A DNA stretch of 64,000 bases from Thalassia testudinum (lineage: Eukaryota; Streptophyta; Magnoliopsida; Alismatales; Hydrocharitaceae). The stretch is taken from positions 140,732,501-140,796,500 of the forward strand of contig JAZHRO010000036.1 of NCBI GenBank assembly GCA_037157565.1, read 5' to 3'. Position 1 is the first letter of the stretch, and each line of letters opens with the position of its first letter. The position numbers were made by a program, and so were the translations under genes. Under the pieces are notes generated by a model. It made no database searches. It saw nothing but the letters and a program-made list of their open reading frames with translations, and was not told the origin of the DNA. Shown here one piece after another: positions 1 through 9,760 of the stretch.

Positions 1-640
1 GAATCGAGTAGAGTCCCAGACTGGATGGGACACTGGTACGACATGATTGTCATAGATATTTCTCTAGAGCCACATGGGTGTTCTTGTTGAAGAGCAAGGC
101 AGAGGCTGGAGGATGCATAGAGACTTCTCCTGGAGATCAGTACACTGTATTTAGCCACAGTGAAGATGGTGCAGACTAATAATGCCCTTGAGTTTTGCAC
201 TGCCAGAGTTAAGGAGTTTTACAGGGCCCCTCGGATTGTCCACTAAACTACCTGTCCCCACACTTCATAGCAGAATGGAGTCACAGAGTGGAAGCACAAG
301 CACTTGTTGGATGTTGCCCGGACACTACTAATTCATCATAATGTACCGCAGAGATGCTAGGGGGACATAGTTCTGACATCAACTTATCAACAGGATGTCC
401 AGCTCAATTCTTCATGAGCAGATACCGATTCTTCTGCATCCATATGATGAGTTATTTTGTCTCTCAGGACCTTTGGATGTGTTGCATTCGTTCATGTACC
501 GTCACTTGGTCGGACAAGCTGGCTTCTCGCGCTATCAAGTGCGTATTTTTGGGGTACTCTAGGACATAGAAGGGGTACCGTTGCTATGATCTTCTGCAGA
601 ACATACATTATGTTAGCGCCAATGTGACATTCCATGAGGA
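1..640 (+). pseudogene. Copia integrase remnant
   Basis: Translated pieces resemble the Copia integrase core and its C-terminal side. Near 270-345 there is a QNGV-type motif followed by a KHKH stretch and a DVAR(T/M)LLIHHNVP-like stretch. Near 465-550 comes a 'FGCVAFVH' type segment and the 'KCVFLGYS' block that follows integrase in Copia polyproteins. The pieces lie in different frames and are separated by stops. The Glu of the N-G-V-x-E-R-K motif is not preserved in the frame I read. Non-functional. Confidence 0.75.
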
Positions 641-1154
641 TACACCATACTTCTCAGTCACTGGACAGAGGAGCTCTTGTGATGATGTTGCATTTCTTCT
701 CCTGCCTATTCTGTATGCAGAGACTCAGGTGTCTACTTCTCAGTCCAAACCTCCAGCTGATAGACATAAGAGCTTTTCCTCCTTGGATGACTTTGAGAGA
801 TTGCATGAGTCATTACATATCTATCATAGGCATCACACTACATTTTAGAGGCCTTCTCCCTCACCAGCAGCTGATGGTGCACAGGTAGTTGAGAGGGTAC
901 TTGACTCCAATGATAGTTTGGTTAGACTTGAATCCCTTGATAGTGAAGATCACCATAATAGTGAGGCTCCTTATGCAGAGACTCAGTTAGAGATACCAGA
1001 TGATTTAGATCTCCCTATTGCCATTAGGAGAGCATCGCACACTTGTGAGTCCAAATACCAGGTTGTAGGCAATTTGGCCACTAATGGTCTTGCTCCTCAG
1101 TTTAGCAGCTTCTGTCAGGCACTTACAACGTCTCACATTCCGTCTACCTACCAG

Positions 1155-2090
1155 TAGGTCATGCTTGATCCAAAGTGGCGTCAAGCCATGGAGGATGAGA
1201 TGACAGCACTTCGGAGTAGATAAACTTGGGATCTCACCTCACTTCCTACTAGCGCACGACTAGTTGGCTCCCGATGGGTCTTTGTCTTGAAATACAACCT
1301 TGATGGGTTTATTTCAAGGTATAAGATCAGGCTAGTAGCAAAGGGGTTCACCTAGACATATGAGGTGAACTTCTTGATACTTTCTCCCCCATTGCACGGC
1401 TTGCCATTGTCCGAATACTTATTTCTGTTGCTGCTTACGGAGACTGGCCGTTCTACCAGCTTGAAATGAAGAATGCCTTTCTCTACGGCAATCTTTAGGA
1501 GGAGGTTTACAGGCAACAGCCCCCAAGTTTCGAAGTTCAAGGGGAGTGTGTGTGCAGATTAAGGAAAGCAATCTATGGATTGAAGCAGAGTCCAAGGGCC
1601 TGGTTTCAGAAGTTATTAGAGGTGCTCCACTAGATTGGTCTAAAGCCTTCTACTTCAGATCACTCATTAATCAGGAAGACTGACAGGGGGACTATGGCGC
1701 TCCTGATATATGTGGATGATCTTATCATCATTGGGAATGATAGAGATGGGATAAATGAAGTTAAGAGGCACCTATCAGAGAAGTTTGTTATGAAGGATCT
1801 GAGAAAGTTAAGGTATTTCTTGGGCATTGAGGTTGCACGTGATAGGGATGGAGTGGTACTCTCACAGAGGAAGTATACTCTTGATCTTCTTCAGGAGACT
1901 AGTATGTTAGTAGCTAAGGCTGTAAATATGCCTATGGATCTAAGGTCCATTTATATGATAAGAAATCTGAGGTGGTTGATAGTAGAGCCTACAGGCAGCT
2001 GGTGGGTAAGCTCCTTTACCTTACCATCACTCGTTTAGACTTATCTTTGTTTGTTGGTAGGCTTAGTCGATTTAGGGATAAGCCAACTAG
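1155..2090 (+). pseudogene. Copia reverse transcriptase remnant
   Basis: The RT domain starts with the conserved DPKW-x-QAM block near 1165 and continues through a WVFxLKYNLDG-like stretch near 1275. The catalytic motif is intact as YVDD at 1709-1720. After it comes 'FVMKDLRKLRYFLGIEV', the usual Copia block downstream of YVDD. In-frame stops occur, for example TAG where FTQTY is expected near 1350, and several frameshifts separate the blocks. The catalytic motif survives although the frame does not. Confidence 0.88.
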
Positions 2091-2103
2091 ACAGCATTGA
2101 GAG

Positions 2104-2650
2104 ACTGCAATGTAGGTGCTTAAGTATGTGAAGAAAGCACCAGGACAAGGATTATTATTCTGTAAGGGAATGCCCATGGGGATTGTAGCATACTCTGATG
2201 CTGATTATGCTGACTGTGTTTTGGATAGAAAATCTATCACAGGGTTTTACGCCTTTGATGTGGGTAATCTGGTTATCTGGAGGAGCAAGAAGCAAGTAGT
2301 TGTATCTAAATCCAGTACGGAGTCGGAGTATAGGGTCATGGCTCAGACAACCACTAAGATGGTTTGGGTCAAGTCAATTTTGTCACATCTTCATGTTTTT
2401 CTGGATAGCTCTCTAGAGATGCGGTGTGATAACAGAGCAACAGCCTACATTGCCAATAATCATATGTTCCACAAGAGAACAAAGCATGTAGAGATTGACT
2501 TCCACTACACTTGAGATCTCATTTAACGTGAGATGTTACATACCACAAGTGTCACTTTTGAAGAGCAGGCTGTAGATGTCTTCACAAAGCCCTTAAAGAG
2601 ATCCGCCTTTGAGGCGTGTTGTTTCAAGCTGAGTATGATAGATATTCATG
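2104..2650 (+). pseudogene. Copia RNase H remnant
   Basis: This is the RNase H domain of the same polyprotein, acting on the RNA strand of the RNA/DNA hybrid. The open segment at 2116-2514 contains the YSDADYADC block, the 'SKSSTESEYR' block and 'EMRCDNRATAYIANN', all typical of Copia RNase H. It is cut by a TGA after the 'HVEIDFHYT' block. The usual C-terminal 'D-x-FTKPL' follows near 2575-2600. The LTR begins about 20 bp after the reading frame ends. Confidence 0.88.
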
Positions 2651-2668
2651 CTCCAGCTTGAGGAAGAG

Positions 2669-2810
2669 TGTTAGATGGTGGCATTATATTTTTGTTTATT
2701 TTATGTTTCTTTATTTTGTATGGACCATGGTATTATTTTCCCACACCTCTTCTATCATAAAGAGGTGTATGGCTCCCATAATGAGACTGACGGATTCTAT
2801 TCTCCCACCA
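2669..2810 (+). repeat. 3' LTR of the Copia element at 1-2810
   Basis: It begins with TGTTAG directly after a purine-rich stretch (AGCTTGAGGAAGAG), the expected polypurine tract. A palindrome ACACCTCT...AGAGGTGT at 2743-2768 encloses an AT-rich core, as in the other Copia LTRs of this window. The right edge is estimated at the CCACCA at 2805-2810. No partner LTR lies within the window. Confidence 0.65.
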
Positions 2811-3348
2811 TGTCTCCTAGTTCTTTATTGCCAGAATAGCTCAAACCTCAGGTATGGCGATGTGTGTGTCTTCTTGGCTTACTCTTTTTGTGACCAAGAA
2901 CATGCAAGATCCAAGATATTGAAGATGGTTGGGGGAAATAGATGAACACAATGCTGATAGGTATTACAAATACTACAAACTGTGCATAAATATGGATTTG
3001 ATAAATGCTAAACGAATTGATTGTGTTGTCCAACCTATTCATTGTTGAAGTTCAAAGTCCTAGTTTAATTAGCATGTAAAGATGGGAATGGATTTGTTAG
3101 CAAATATAGACAGGAATAGATTTGTCATTCTTAAGAGAGAATGAAGACTTTCCACATGATTTAATTTGAAAAAGTAAGTTCCTTGTGGTTTGCATTTAAA
3201 TGAAGAAAAGCAAGAGCTAGGTGAGACCTTTGAGTTCATCGTAATTCTTTGAGTATACAAATTGCTACCAATGTGCTTATTGAGAAATGGGGTTCGCTCT
3301 ATTTTCAATTGTGGAATGGGAAGGAATTCTGAATGTAGTAAGGCTTAT
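2811..3348. other. non-coding DNA, probably WRKY intron or flank
   Basis: AT-rich sequence between two LTR elements. It lies downstream of the WRKY exons on their strand. I looked for the missing third WRKY exon, which should encode SYYKCT and the zinc ligands, and did not find it. No coding, repeat or RNA signal is visible. Confidence 0.5.
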
Positions 3349-3574
3349 TGTTGGAGAATGTCGGTTAGTTTAGTGCCACATCTTGAGATGTGGACTTTGT
3401 GGAGTGTGATAGCCACTTATTTTTTCGAGAAGATCAATACATGTCTCAACCCTATCGAGGTCTTCTCCTGTGATTTTTTCTCTCTTCGTGAGTGGAGTTT
3501 TCACGTAAACCCAAGCATTCTTGATTTTTTTATGCTTTGATATGATTTGTTTCCACTTATTATAAATTTTAACT
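3349..3574 (+). repeat. 5' LTR of the non-autonomous element
   Basis: It begins TGTTGGAGAATGTCGG and ends at the primer-binding site. It aligns with 5561-5813 along its length. The 5561 copy retains a short segment with an AGCTTATAAATAGACG TATA-like core that is missing here near 3410. Confidence 0.8.
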
Positions 3575-3586
3575 TGGTATCAAAGT
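3574..3586 (+). other. primer-binding site, initiator-Met tRNA type
   Basis: TTGGTATCAAAGT lies immediately after the 5' LTR. It resembles the TGGTATCAGAGC primer site, complementary to initiator methionine tRNA, that is usual in plant Copia elements. Confidence 0.75.
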
Positions 3587-3778
3587 AGTTAGGTATTTGG
3601 GTTTTCTTGTTAAACTTTTATGTTTGTAATATCTTTTGTTGTTCTTGGAGTTCTCTTCCAAAAAGAAAGATCTTGAGAAGAATCCCTGCTGTGTACACGG
3701 TGGTGCATCATGGAGTGAAGAAGTTGCAAGAGATCTCGCAGTTCGTGACGGACGTCGCCGAGGGAGATCGCTGTAGGG

Positions 3779-4645
3779 GCCTCGAGGGAGGTCGAGCGGC
3801 TTTACGCCAAGGCCGCAAAGCAGGTCAACTAGATCAAGACCCTCACTGCGGAGATTGGGATCCCTAACCCCATCACATAAATTGGCGGGTAGGGGCAGCA
3901 CCTCAAGAGGGGAAGAGCAGGGCAGCGGTAGAGGTGGAGGCTTTGGAGTTGGACTCGGTGAGGAAGGCGACGGTGGAGTCGACGGGGGTGATGGCACCCT
4001 TATCGACCATGATGGTGGTGAGGTAGCCGTCATAGGTCACGACGTCCTTGCGCACGATGGTTCGTTAGAGGACGAAGGAGGTGCTAGAGGACCTTAAGTC
4101 GAATGAGGTTGCCTATGGTGTAGTTCACGACGAACAAGGATGGTGGCGCTGCGGAAAAGAAGCTTGGTGTCGAGGCATATGCGGTCAACAATTGGTGGAG
4201 ATCACCGTAGAAGCCTCGACAGAGGTCGAGCAGCTCCGTGCCAAGGCCACCAAGTGGGCCGACCAAATCATATGCCCTTGCTGGGGAGGTTGGGATCCCC
4301 AACCCCATCGTAGAGATCAGTGGGCAGGGGGCAGTGCTTCGCGAAGGGAAGAGCAGGGCGATGACAGAGGTGGAGGCTTTAGAGTTGGACTCGACAAGGA
4401 AGGCGATGGCAGAGCCAACGAGGGCGACAACGCCCTCATCGACCATGATAGTGGCGAGGTAGCCGTCGTAGGTCTTGATGTCCCTATGCACAATGGTTCG
4501 CTAGAGGACAAAGGAGGTGATGGAGGACCTCAAGTCGAAGGAGGCTGTTGATGGTGCAGTTCGTGATGGACGAGGATGGTGGCGTTGTGGAAAAGGAGCT
4601 TGTTGTTGAGGCACGCGTGGTCGACGGTCGGTGAAGTAGAGGTCG
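3779..4645. repeat. tandem duplication, about 434-bp unit, GC-rich
   Basis: The segment starting GCCTCGAGGGAGGTCGAGC at 3779 recurs as GCCTCGACAGAGGTCGAGC at 4213. Similarity continues through both units to the AGGCA(T/C)...GGTCAAC/GGTCGAC region at their ends. The units are diverged by substitutions and small indels. The stretch is much richer in G+C than its surroundings, which fits captured coding DNA. Confidence 0.85.
3930..4500 (-). pseudogene. captured lipoyl-domain fragment resembling plastid PDH E2, two copies
   Basis: On the minus strand the right-hand unit encodes TYDGYLATIMVDEGVVALVG followed by SAIAFLVES (about 4385-4480). The left-hand unit encodes the related TYDGYLTTIMVDKG stretch (about 3945-4050). 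I recognise this as the second half of a lipoyl domain, closest in memory to plastid dihydrolipoamide acetyltransferase, the E2 subunit of pyruvate dehydrogenase. There the block after the lipoyl-lysine motif reads FYDGYLA.I, then a V.EG..APVG.AI.LLAE pattern. The lipoylated lysine segment upstream is not present. Frames are broken on either side. The most likely history is capture of a host transcript by the LTR element, then tandem duplication. Another lipoyl or biotinyl protein is possible. Confidence 0.5.
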
Positions 4646-4689
4646 TTGCAGCAAACAGGCGAGGAGGTTTGACCAATCAATGAACTTCA

Positions 4690-4737
4690 CGCAAGGAGAG
4701 CCACCAAAGATCGCCTTAGCAGCTTCGATGCCGCCAT
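4690..4737 (-). pseudogene. possible captured start of a transit-peptide gene
   Basis: On the minus strand an ATG at 4737 opens MAASKLLRRSLVALLA before a stop. This short, basic, hydroxyl- and Ala/Leu-rich N-terminus is typical of organelle targeting peptides. It lies just upstream, in the same orientation, of the lipoyl-like fragments. It may be the 5' end of the same captured transcript. The link is inference only. Confidence 0.3.
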
Positions 4738-4849
4738 CTCTATGAGATTCATTTGAACCCTATTAGGGTTTCATTTTGGGCATTTGCACTTTTAGCCTTC
4801 TATTTTCCCTTTATGTTTTTTTTTTCCTCTCTTCTTTCTTACTTGTTAA

Positions 4850-4980
4850 TTCTACAAAAAAAAAAGAGAAGAAAAAAGAAAAATGGACAAAGAGAAAAAA
4901 GAAAGAAGAAAAAAATCAAAAAAAAAGGAGAAGAAAAAAATTCAAAAAAAGATTCAAAAAAATGATAATGAATGTTTATG
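4850..4980 (+). repeat. low-complexity A/G-rich tract
   Basis: About 120 bases consisting almost only of A and G runs inside the non-autonomous element. Lysine/arginine-rich open frames across it are composition artefacts. Confidence 0.85.
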
Positions 4981-5560
4981 AGAAGAGGGAGAGAAGTTCT
5001 TCTCTAGTTTTATTTCTTTTCTTCTCGTTATTTTCTTCTCCGATATGAGTATGGCAGAAGGGGAGAGTGTGGATGCCATTATAGTCACCCTGTTGGGAGT
5101 CCCTTTGTTTCAGTCTTAAGGCATGATAGCATCCTCCAGTAGTTCTGAGGTGACATTGGATACCACTATGGACACTGGGAGTAGCTGATCATCACATGAG
5201 AAAACCAACTCTGGGAGGTGCAGAGTTTTGAGGTCTTTAGAGAGGGAGATCCAGTTTCGTGATCCTCAGAGGAAGGACCCAGTCGATTTTTATGTGAGAG
5301 ATCTAGCTCCAAGGTCTTTAGAGGATGACCCATTACAGGAATACTGAATGGGGAGCCACCAACACCAATTGAGGTCTCTAGAGGAGAGGCCCTTGTCATC
5401 AGCTACAATGTTTGTCCAATAGCTCCAGATCTCGTTGATATGTCGTCATTAGCACACCCGCCTACAAGCAAGGACCAGTTCAGAGAGTTGTGTTCTGTTT
5501 TGTAGAGTGGGTTTCATTGTTGTATAAGTTGAGCATTTCACGCTTCAGCTTAAGGGGGAG

Positions 5561-5813
5561 TGTTGGAGAATGTTGGTTGGTTTAGTGCCGCATCTTGAGA
5601 TGTGGACTTTGTGGAGTGTGTGGTAGCTTATAAATAGACGTGTATCTCCCACTTATTTCTTTAAGAAGATCAATACAGATCTCAGCTCTATCAGGGCCTT
5701 CTCCCGTGGTTTTCTCCCAGCTCTTCATGAGTGGGGTTTCCATGTAAACCTAAGCTTTCTTGATTTCTTTATACTTTGATAAAATTTGCTTCCGCTTATT
5801 ATAAATTTCAACT
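5561..5813 (+). repeat. 3' LTR of the non-autonomous element
   Basis: It starts TGTTGGAGAATGTTGG right after the polypurine tract and ends ATAAATTTCAAC(T), matching the 5' LTR end before its primer site. A TATA-like AGCTTATAAATAGACG stretch lies near 5626. Confidence 0.8.
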
Positions 5814-6020
5814 CTTACTCTTCAGGAAAATCTGAGTGAACTCTGCACGAGGCAAAAAGAAACTTGAGGTACTTGGCTAGTGAATAATTGGCAAAATTGT
5901 AAGATAACCAACTAGTTGTGCTTTGAGAACATCAATTGCAAATAACTAAATACGTGGAAAAAATCTAAAATAAACCATTGTTTCTTGTCAATCTCATCTA
6001 TGGCTATTGACTTTTTTTAC
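5814..6020 (-). other. WRKY intron, partial
   Basis: This follows the splice donor of the second-WRKY-domain exon: GT reads on the minus strand at 6020-6019. No acceptor or next exon is seen before the LTR element. The intron therefore appears to contain the 3349-5813 insertion and to extend beyond it. Confidence 0.6.
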
Positions 6021-6179
6021 CTTGGGTTTGGATTCCCTTTAACCACCTTCTGCCCGTACTTACGCCAGCGATATCCATCATCAGAAATATCCACCTCACT
6101 CTCTATTTGAATTACAACTCGTGGTTCACGGATATTCCTTGAAGCTAAGGTAGCTTCACTTAAACAGGACTCAAACTTT
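6021..6179 (-). CDS. WRKY transcription factor, exon with N-terminal half of second WRKY domain
   Basis: This exon encodes a linker followed by [20 protein letters not shown] and the first two bases of an Arg codon. The invariant WRKYGQK lies at 6047-6067. The exon is bounded by AG on the minus strand (6181-6180) and by GT (6020-6019). Its donor interrupts the Arg codon of the N-P-N-P-R motif, the well-known conserved intron position of group I C-terminal WRKY domains. It is in phase 2 with the preceding exon, rebuilding the basic KRRK segment found in front of these domains. The next exon, with the zinc ligands (two Cys, His-x-His), is not found in the window. Downstream DNA is occupied by transposons. 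Confidence 0.88.
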
Positions 6180-6317
6180 CTGGAATCCACAGAAAAAAAA
6201 ATAATGCATTAACAACAATTTCAAAAAACATATGGAAAGGGCATGCATGTTCTAATGAGATTTCCTATAGATGGGAATGTCAGGAAAAAGGTATTTTGCT
6301 TTAACAGAATAAACAAC

Positions 6318-7173
6318 CTCCTTTTCAGCTCAGGTTCGTCCTCCAAATATTCATCCGGAAAAGCTATACCGGCTGGGGGTGGAACATCAATATCGTCTTC
6401 GTCAGGACTACCTAATATAGGTGAAACTTCCAATGTTTCTGCAGCTACAGGAGGAACTTTTACTAATACAGATGTTGGTTGATCTGTGACATCGGTGATA
6501 ATACCAGATGATGACCTTTCACAACCTCCAACCTTCCAATCATTATTTGCATTGTCAATGGAACTTTGATGAGTGTCCCAAGTAGACTCTTCTTCTATTT
6601 TGGGAAATATAGCAGCTTCCTCAGTTTTGTCTGATAATTCGCCAGGTGAAAGATCCATTTCAGAAGCAACTCGTTGACAAGGTTGAGGTTTAGGGTGGTT
6701 GTGCACACCCTTGTAGACAATTTCCGTAATATGACCATCGTGGCAACGCTCAACCTTTTTCTTAACTTGGCAGTTTATATGAGTACATTTATAGTAGCTC
6801 CGAGGATATTCACTTCCTTTAACATGTTTCTGCCCATACTTCCGCCAGTTATAGCCGTCATCTGATGGTTTTGCTACTCCCACGGGTAGATTTGCTCCTG
6901 CTTCATCTCTGCCTAAGTAATGTTTTATCCCAGAATCCAGTGGCTGGATTTCTTGGAGTTGATCAGTCTGGTTAACTATGCTACCAGAATGACATACCAG
7001 TTGTGCAGTGCATTTTTCCTCAATAGTTACATCCCCATAAGACTCTTCAGCATCTGGTGATAGGCTACCATAACCATTCTTCTCACCTTTTAGTACATGC
7101 ATCTGGTTCATTAACCAAAGTTTATCATCAATGTTAGGCACAATTTGTGTATGTAAAGAGTAACCTATGAAGA
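6318..7173 (-). CDS. group I WRKY transcription factor, exon with first WRKY domain
   Basis: Sequence-specific DNA-binding regulator of the WRKY family, acting in the nucleus on W-box promoters. The open frame runs from an acceptor AG at 7175-7174 to a donor AG|GT at 6318/6317. It has no internal ATG suitable as a start, so upstream exons must exist. About 100 residues in comes the N-terminal WRKY domain with [20 protein letters not shown], heptapeptide at 6827-6847. The C-x4-C pair of CTHINC and the His-x-His of HNH complete a C2H2-type zinc site. After it lie acidic stretches, then the ELKRR end. With the next exon this makes two WRKY domains, hence group I. The C-terminal linker reminds me of AtWRKY1/ZAP1-like members, but I would not fix orthology. 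No stop or frameshift is seen, so the gene may be functional despite its transposon-filled surroundings. Confidence 0.92.
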
Positions 7174-8445
7174 CTGAGGTGGAAAAACAAACTTAGACAA
7201 AAAGATATGTAAGACATATAAAAATATTGCGACACTTTCAAGGAGTTCTTGGATGTATTTATCCTGTAGTAGAAATTACAAAAAGTTGATCCTTTTTGGT
7301 CCTTTGATACATTTATGGTACTTCTTTTGCTTAAAGGCATGGATAATGCTAACTTGTGCAAGTTATTTTTTTTATGAGTATCAAAAGCCGGTGGCTTATG
7401 AAGTGCTAATTCAGTTTGTCATTTTTCCATGTAGACATTCTTGTAACCATAAAGCAGATTCAATAAAATGGCAAGCAATAGTCGATGCCCCATATGAGTA
7501 CAGTATCGTGCATAGAATATTATTTTTGTCCCCTCAATTTATCAGTAAATGATTTGATGTTCAGAAGCATTATTTGTGCTGAATACAGGAAAATGGAAGG
7601 GGCTGCAACCGTGGTATTGGTGTGGGGTGTTACTTTGATCCCTTGCCCGTATGGAGGGGGAGACATGAAGTTGAGAGAGGTGCATTACATGGGTGGTATG
7701 ACCAATCAATCTTTTGTAGGAGGTTAATGTCTAGGATGTTCAACAAGATTGCAGAAGTAGGTGATGATCACCACTCAGCAATGGAATTGATGATTGCTCC
7801 AAGGTGTCTTTACACTTCTAAGGGTATGTGATACTTGTTGCATTAGCGATATTAGTCCACTGCCATGTTGGGACTTGCAACGGTGGCAAAAAACTATTGC
7901 TTGTGAGGGGGATGTTCAATGTGATCAAAGGATAATTATCACATAAAAAAATATGTGCAAGGAGGGGTATAAAAGAGGAAGAAGCTCAGGGGGTTTCTTT
8001 TCAATGTGACCATTGAACTTGTGCTCCCTCAATCTCCCTTGCCTAACAACATGCTCCTTTGTGTCTTGCGATCGTTAGGTAGAGCCTTAATAGTCTCATG
8101 GAGATGGAAAACCTTTTCAACTTTGGTGAGGGTTCATCTCAACTAGAGGATCTAGTTTACAAGCCTTGCACCTGGAGAAACGATGTTGTGAATATTTTGG
8201 GGTACTGGTGAATTTTGCAACTGGATTTGGCCATCCCAAAGACAAAGATAAGACCTTCAACCCCTACCTCCTTGGGATGACATCTTCATCGTCCACAGGA
8301 CTTAAGCATGGCCTTAATGTCCTTTGAACCCTTTCGTAATCTCCTTTAATAGCATAGGATAACAACAATCTACTATTGAACTATCTTGGTTGTGCTTATC
8401 TTAATGCATAGGTTCAATGTTCCTTTGAACACTTATCTCCTTTAG
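7174..8445. other. upstream intron or 5' region of the WRKY gene, no exon recognised
   Basis: AT-rich DNA upstream of the first visible WRKY exon. The acceptor tract CCACCTCAG is visible just before the exon on the minus strand. I did not find a convincing upstream exon, which should carry the N-terminus and SP-rich motif of group I WRKYs. Short plus-strand open frames at 7485-7831 look like chance. A plus-strand GGTATAAAAGAGG at about 7967 is TATA-like but has no gene I recognise behind it. Confidence 0.45.
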
Positions 8446-8469
8446 ACTGCCAATAGAGGTTTTGAGAAG

Positions 8470-9760
8470 TTGAATAGATACTACTTGTTTTTGCTGCCTA
8501 AAAAGGAAGGGGCGGAGGCCATCCAGGACTTTAGACCGATCGCCCTGTCTAATGTAGTTTACCTTATTGTGGCTAAGGTCCTGGCCAACAGACTGAGGGG
8601 CCTTCTAGGGGGTTTGGTCTCCCTTGTTCAGACAACTTTTGTTCCAGGGAGAGGAATTCTGGATGGTTTCGTGATTGCGATGGAAGCCTTGGCGACGTGG
8701 AGAAGGGAGAAGATGCAGGCTTTTTTATGGAAGGTGGATTTCAGTAAGGCGTATGACTCGGTTCAGTGGGACTTCTTGTGGACATCTCTGCGGAGGAGGG
8801 GTTTCCTTACGATCTGGATTGATTGGATGAAGAGATGTGTGACGACAACATCCTTTTCAGTCCTTATCAACGGGAACTCGACGGGAGGTTGGGTCTAGCC
8901 TAGAAGAGGGGTCAGATAGGGGTGCCCTCTTGCACCCATGCTTTTTGTTCTTGCGGCAGATGCACTTGCACGAGTGGCACACAGAGCTTGCAGCAGGGGG
9001 CTGTTTAGGGGCTTTGACTTTGGTGGTGGCAGGGAGGTGGTGGTCCTACAGTATGCTAATGATACACTCGTCCTAGTCGAAGGAATCGTGTTGGAGGTAA
9101 GGAGGTTGAGAATCCTACTGGAGCTCTTTGGTGAGGCGTCAGGGCTACGGATTAGCTATTAGAAATTAAACTTCGTTCCGGTCAATTTGTCTGCCACAGA
9201 GGTAGAGAGGGTGGGTGATGCTTTGGAGACAGAGATGGGTTCCTTGCCATTGGTGTATCTGGGCCTACCTCTGTCGGACCATCGTCTCAGGCTACAGGAT
9301 TGGCTCTTGTTGCTGGAAAGAATGGAGGGAAGGCTGGCAAAGTGGTCCTCCAGACTTTCGTCTAGGGGCGGGCGACTAACCTTGGTGAAGGCGGTTCTAG
9401 CCTCTATACCGTCCTACTTCTTGTTGGTCTTCCAGTTGCCACGCCAGATTGAGAAGAAGGTCTCGAGATTGATGAGAGACTTCTTCTGGTCTACTGCAGG
9501 GGCGACAGGAAGGGGGGTGGGGCTGGTGGCATGGGAGGAGGTGTGCAGGCCTACACAGGAGGGGGCCTTGGGGTCAGAGATGTGGACAAAACGAACATTA
9601 GCCTTCTCGCAAAATGGATCACGAGGTTGGTGGGGAATGAGCAGGGGCTTCTTGGAGATGTTATGCGGCGATGCTACGGTGATTTCCTGTCGTGGGGACT
9701 TCTCTGCTCCCCTCCCCCTGGAGCGTCTCACTTCCTCAGGGGCCTGGTGACGGTGGCTGT
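8470..9760 (+). pseudogene. LINE copy A reverse transcriptase remnant
   Basis: RT blocks are in order: 'FLLPKKEGAEAIQDFRPIAL' at the start, 'VDFSKAYDSVQWDFL' near 8735, a GCPLAP block near 8920, and the catalytic box near 9050. The box reads YAND (9052-9063) instead of the expected F/YADD, an Asp-to-Asn change at a catalytic metal ligand. It is followed by 'EASGLRI' and 'LPLVYLGLPL', the usual thumb-side blocks of plant L1 RTs. Two TAG codons just upstream stand where the family has Gln. The enzyme is dead in this copy. Confidence 0.88.

Larger units (their letters stand above)
1..2810 (+). mobile_element. Ty1/Copia retrotransposon, 3' part, decayed
   Basis: The window opens inside the integrase of a Copia element and runs through reverse transcriptase and RNase H to a 3' LTR at 2669-2810. 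The order integrase, then RT, then RNase H is diagnostic of Ty1/Copia. The 5' half lies outside the window. Reading frames are interrupted by many stops and frameshifts. The first bases match a stretch near 36290 in another Copia copy, so the two belong to related families. It probably sits in or beside an intron of the WRKY gene, which is transcribed from the other strand. Confidence 0.9.
3349..5813 (+). mobile_element. non-autonomous LTR retrotransposon with captured host-like sequence
   Basis: Two similar direct repeats at 3349-3574 and 5561-5813 begin with TGTTGGAGAATG. A primer-binding site (TTGGTATCAAAG) follows the first, and a polypurine tract (CAGCTTAAGGGGGAG, 5546-5560) precedes the second. 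This is the layout of a Copia-type element. The flanks CTTAT (3344-3348) and CTTAC (5814-5818) may be a mutated 5-bp TSD. The interior has no gag, protease, integrase or RT. Instead it holds a GC-rich tandem duplication (3779-4645), a homopurine stretch (4857-4975) and a non-coding 3' part. It must rely on enzymes from other elements. Confidence 0.8.

Noticed and set aside
4753..5048. Lys/Arg-rich open frames
   Set aside because: They come from an A/G-only low-complexity tract. The same happens at 49939-50142.
7960..7985. TATA-like GGTATAAAAGAGG as a promoter
   Set aside because: No coding region or recognisable transcript follows before the LINE at 8446. A single TATA match is expected by chance in AT-rich DNA.
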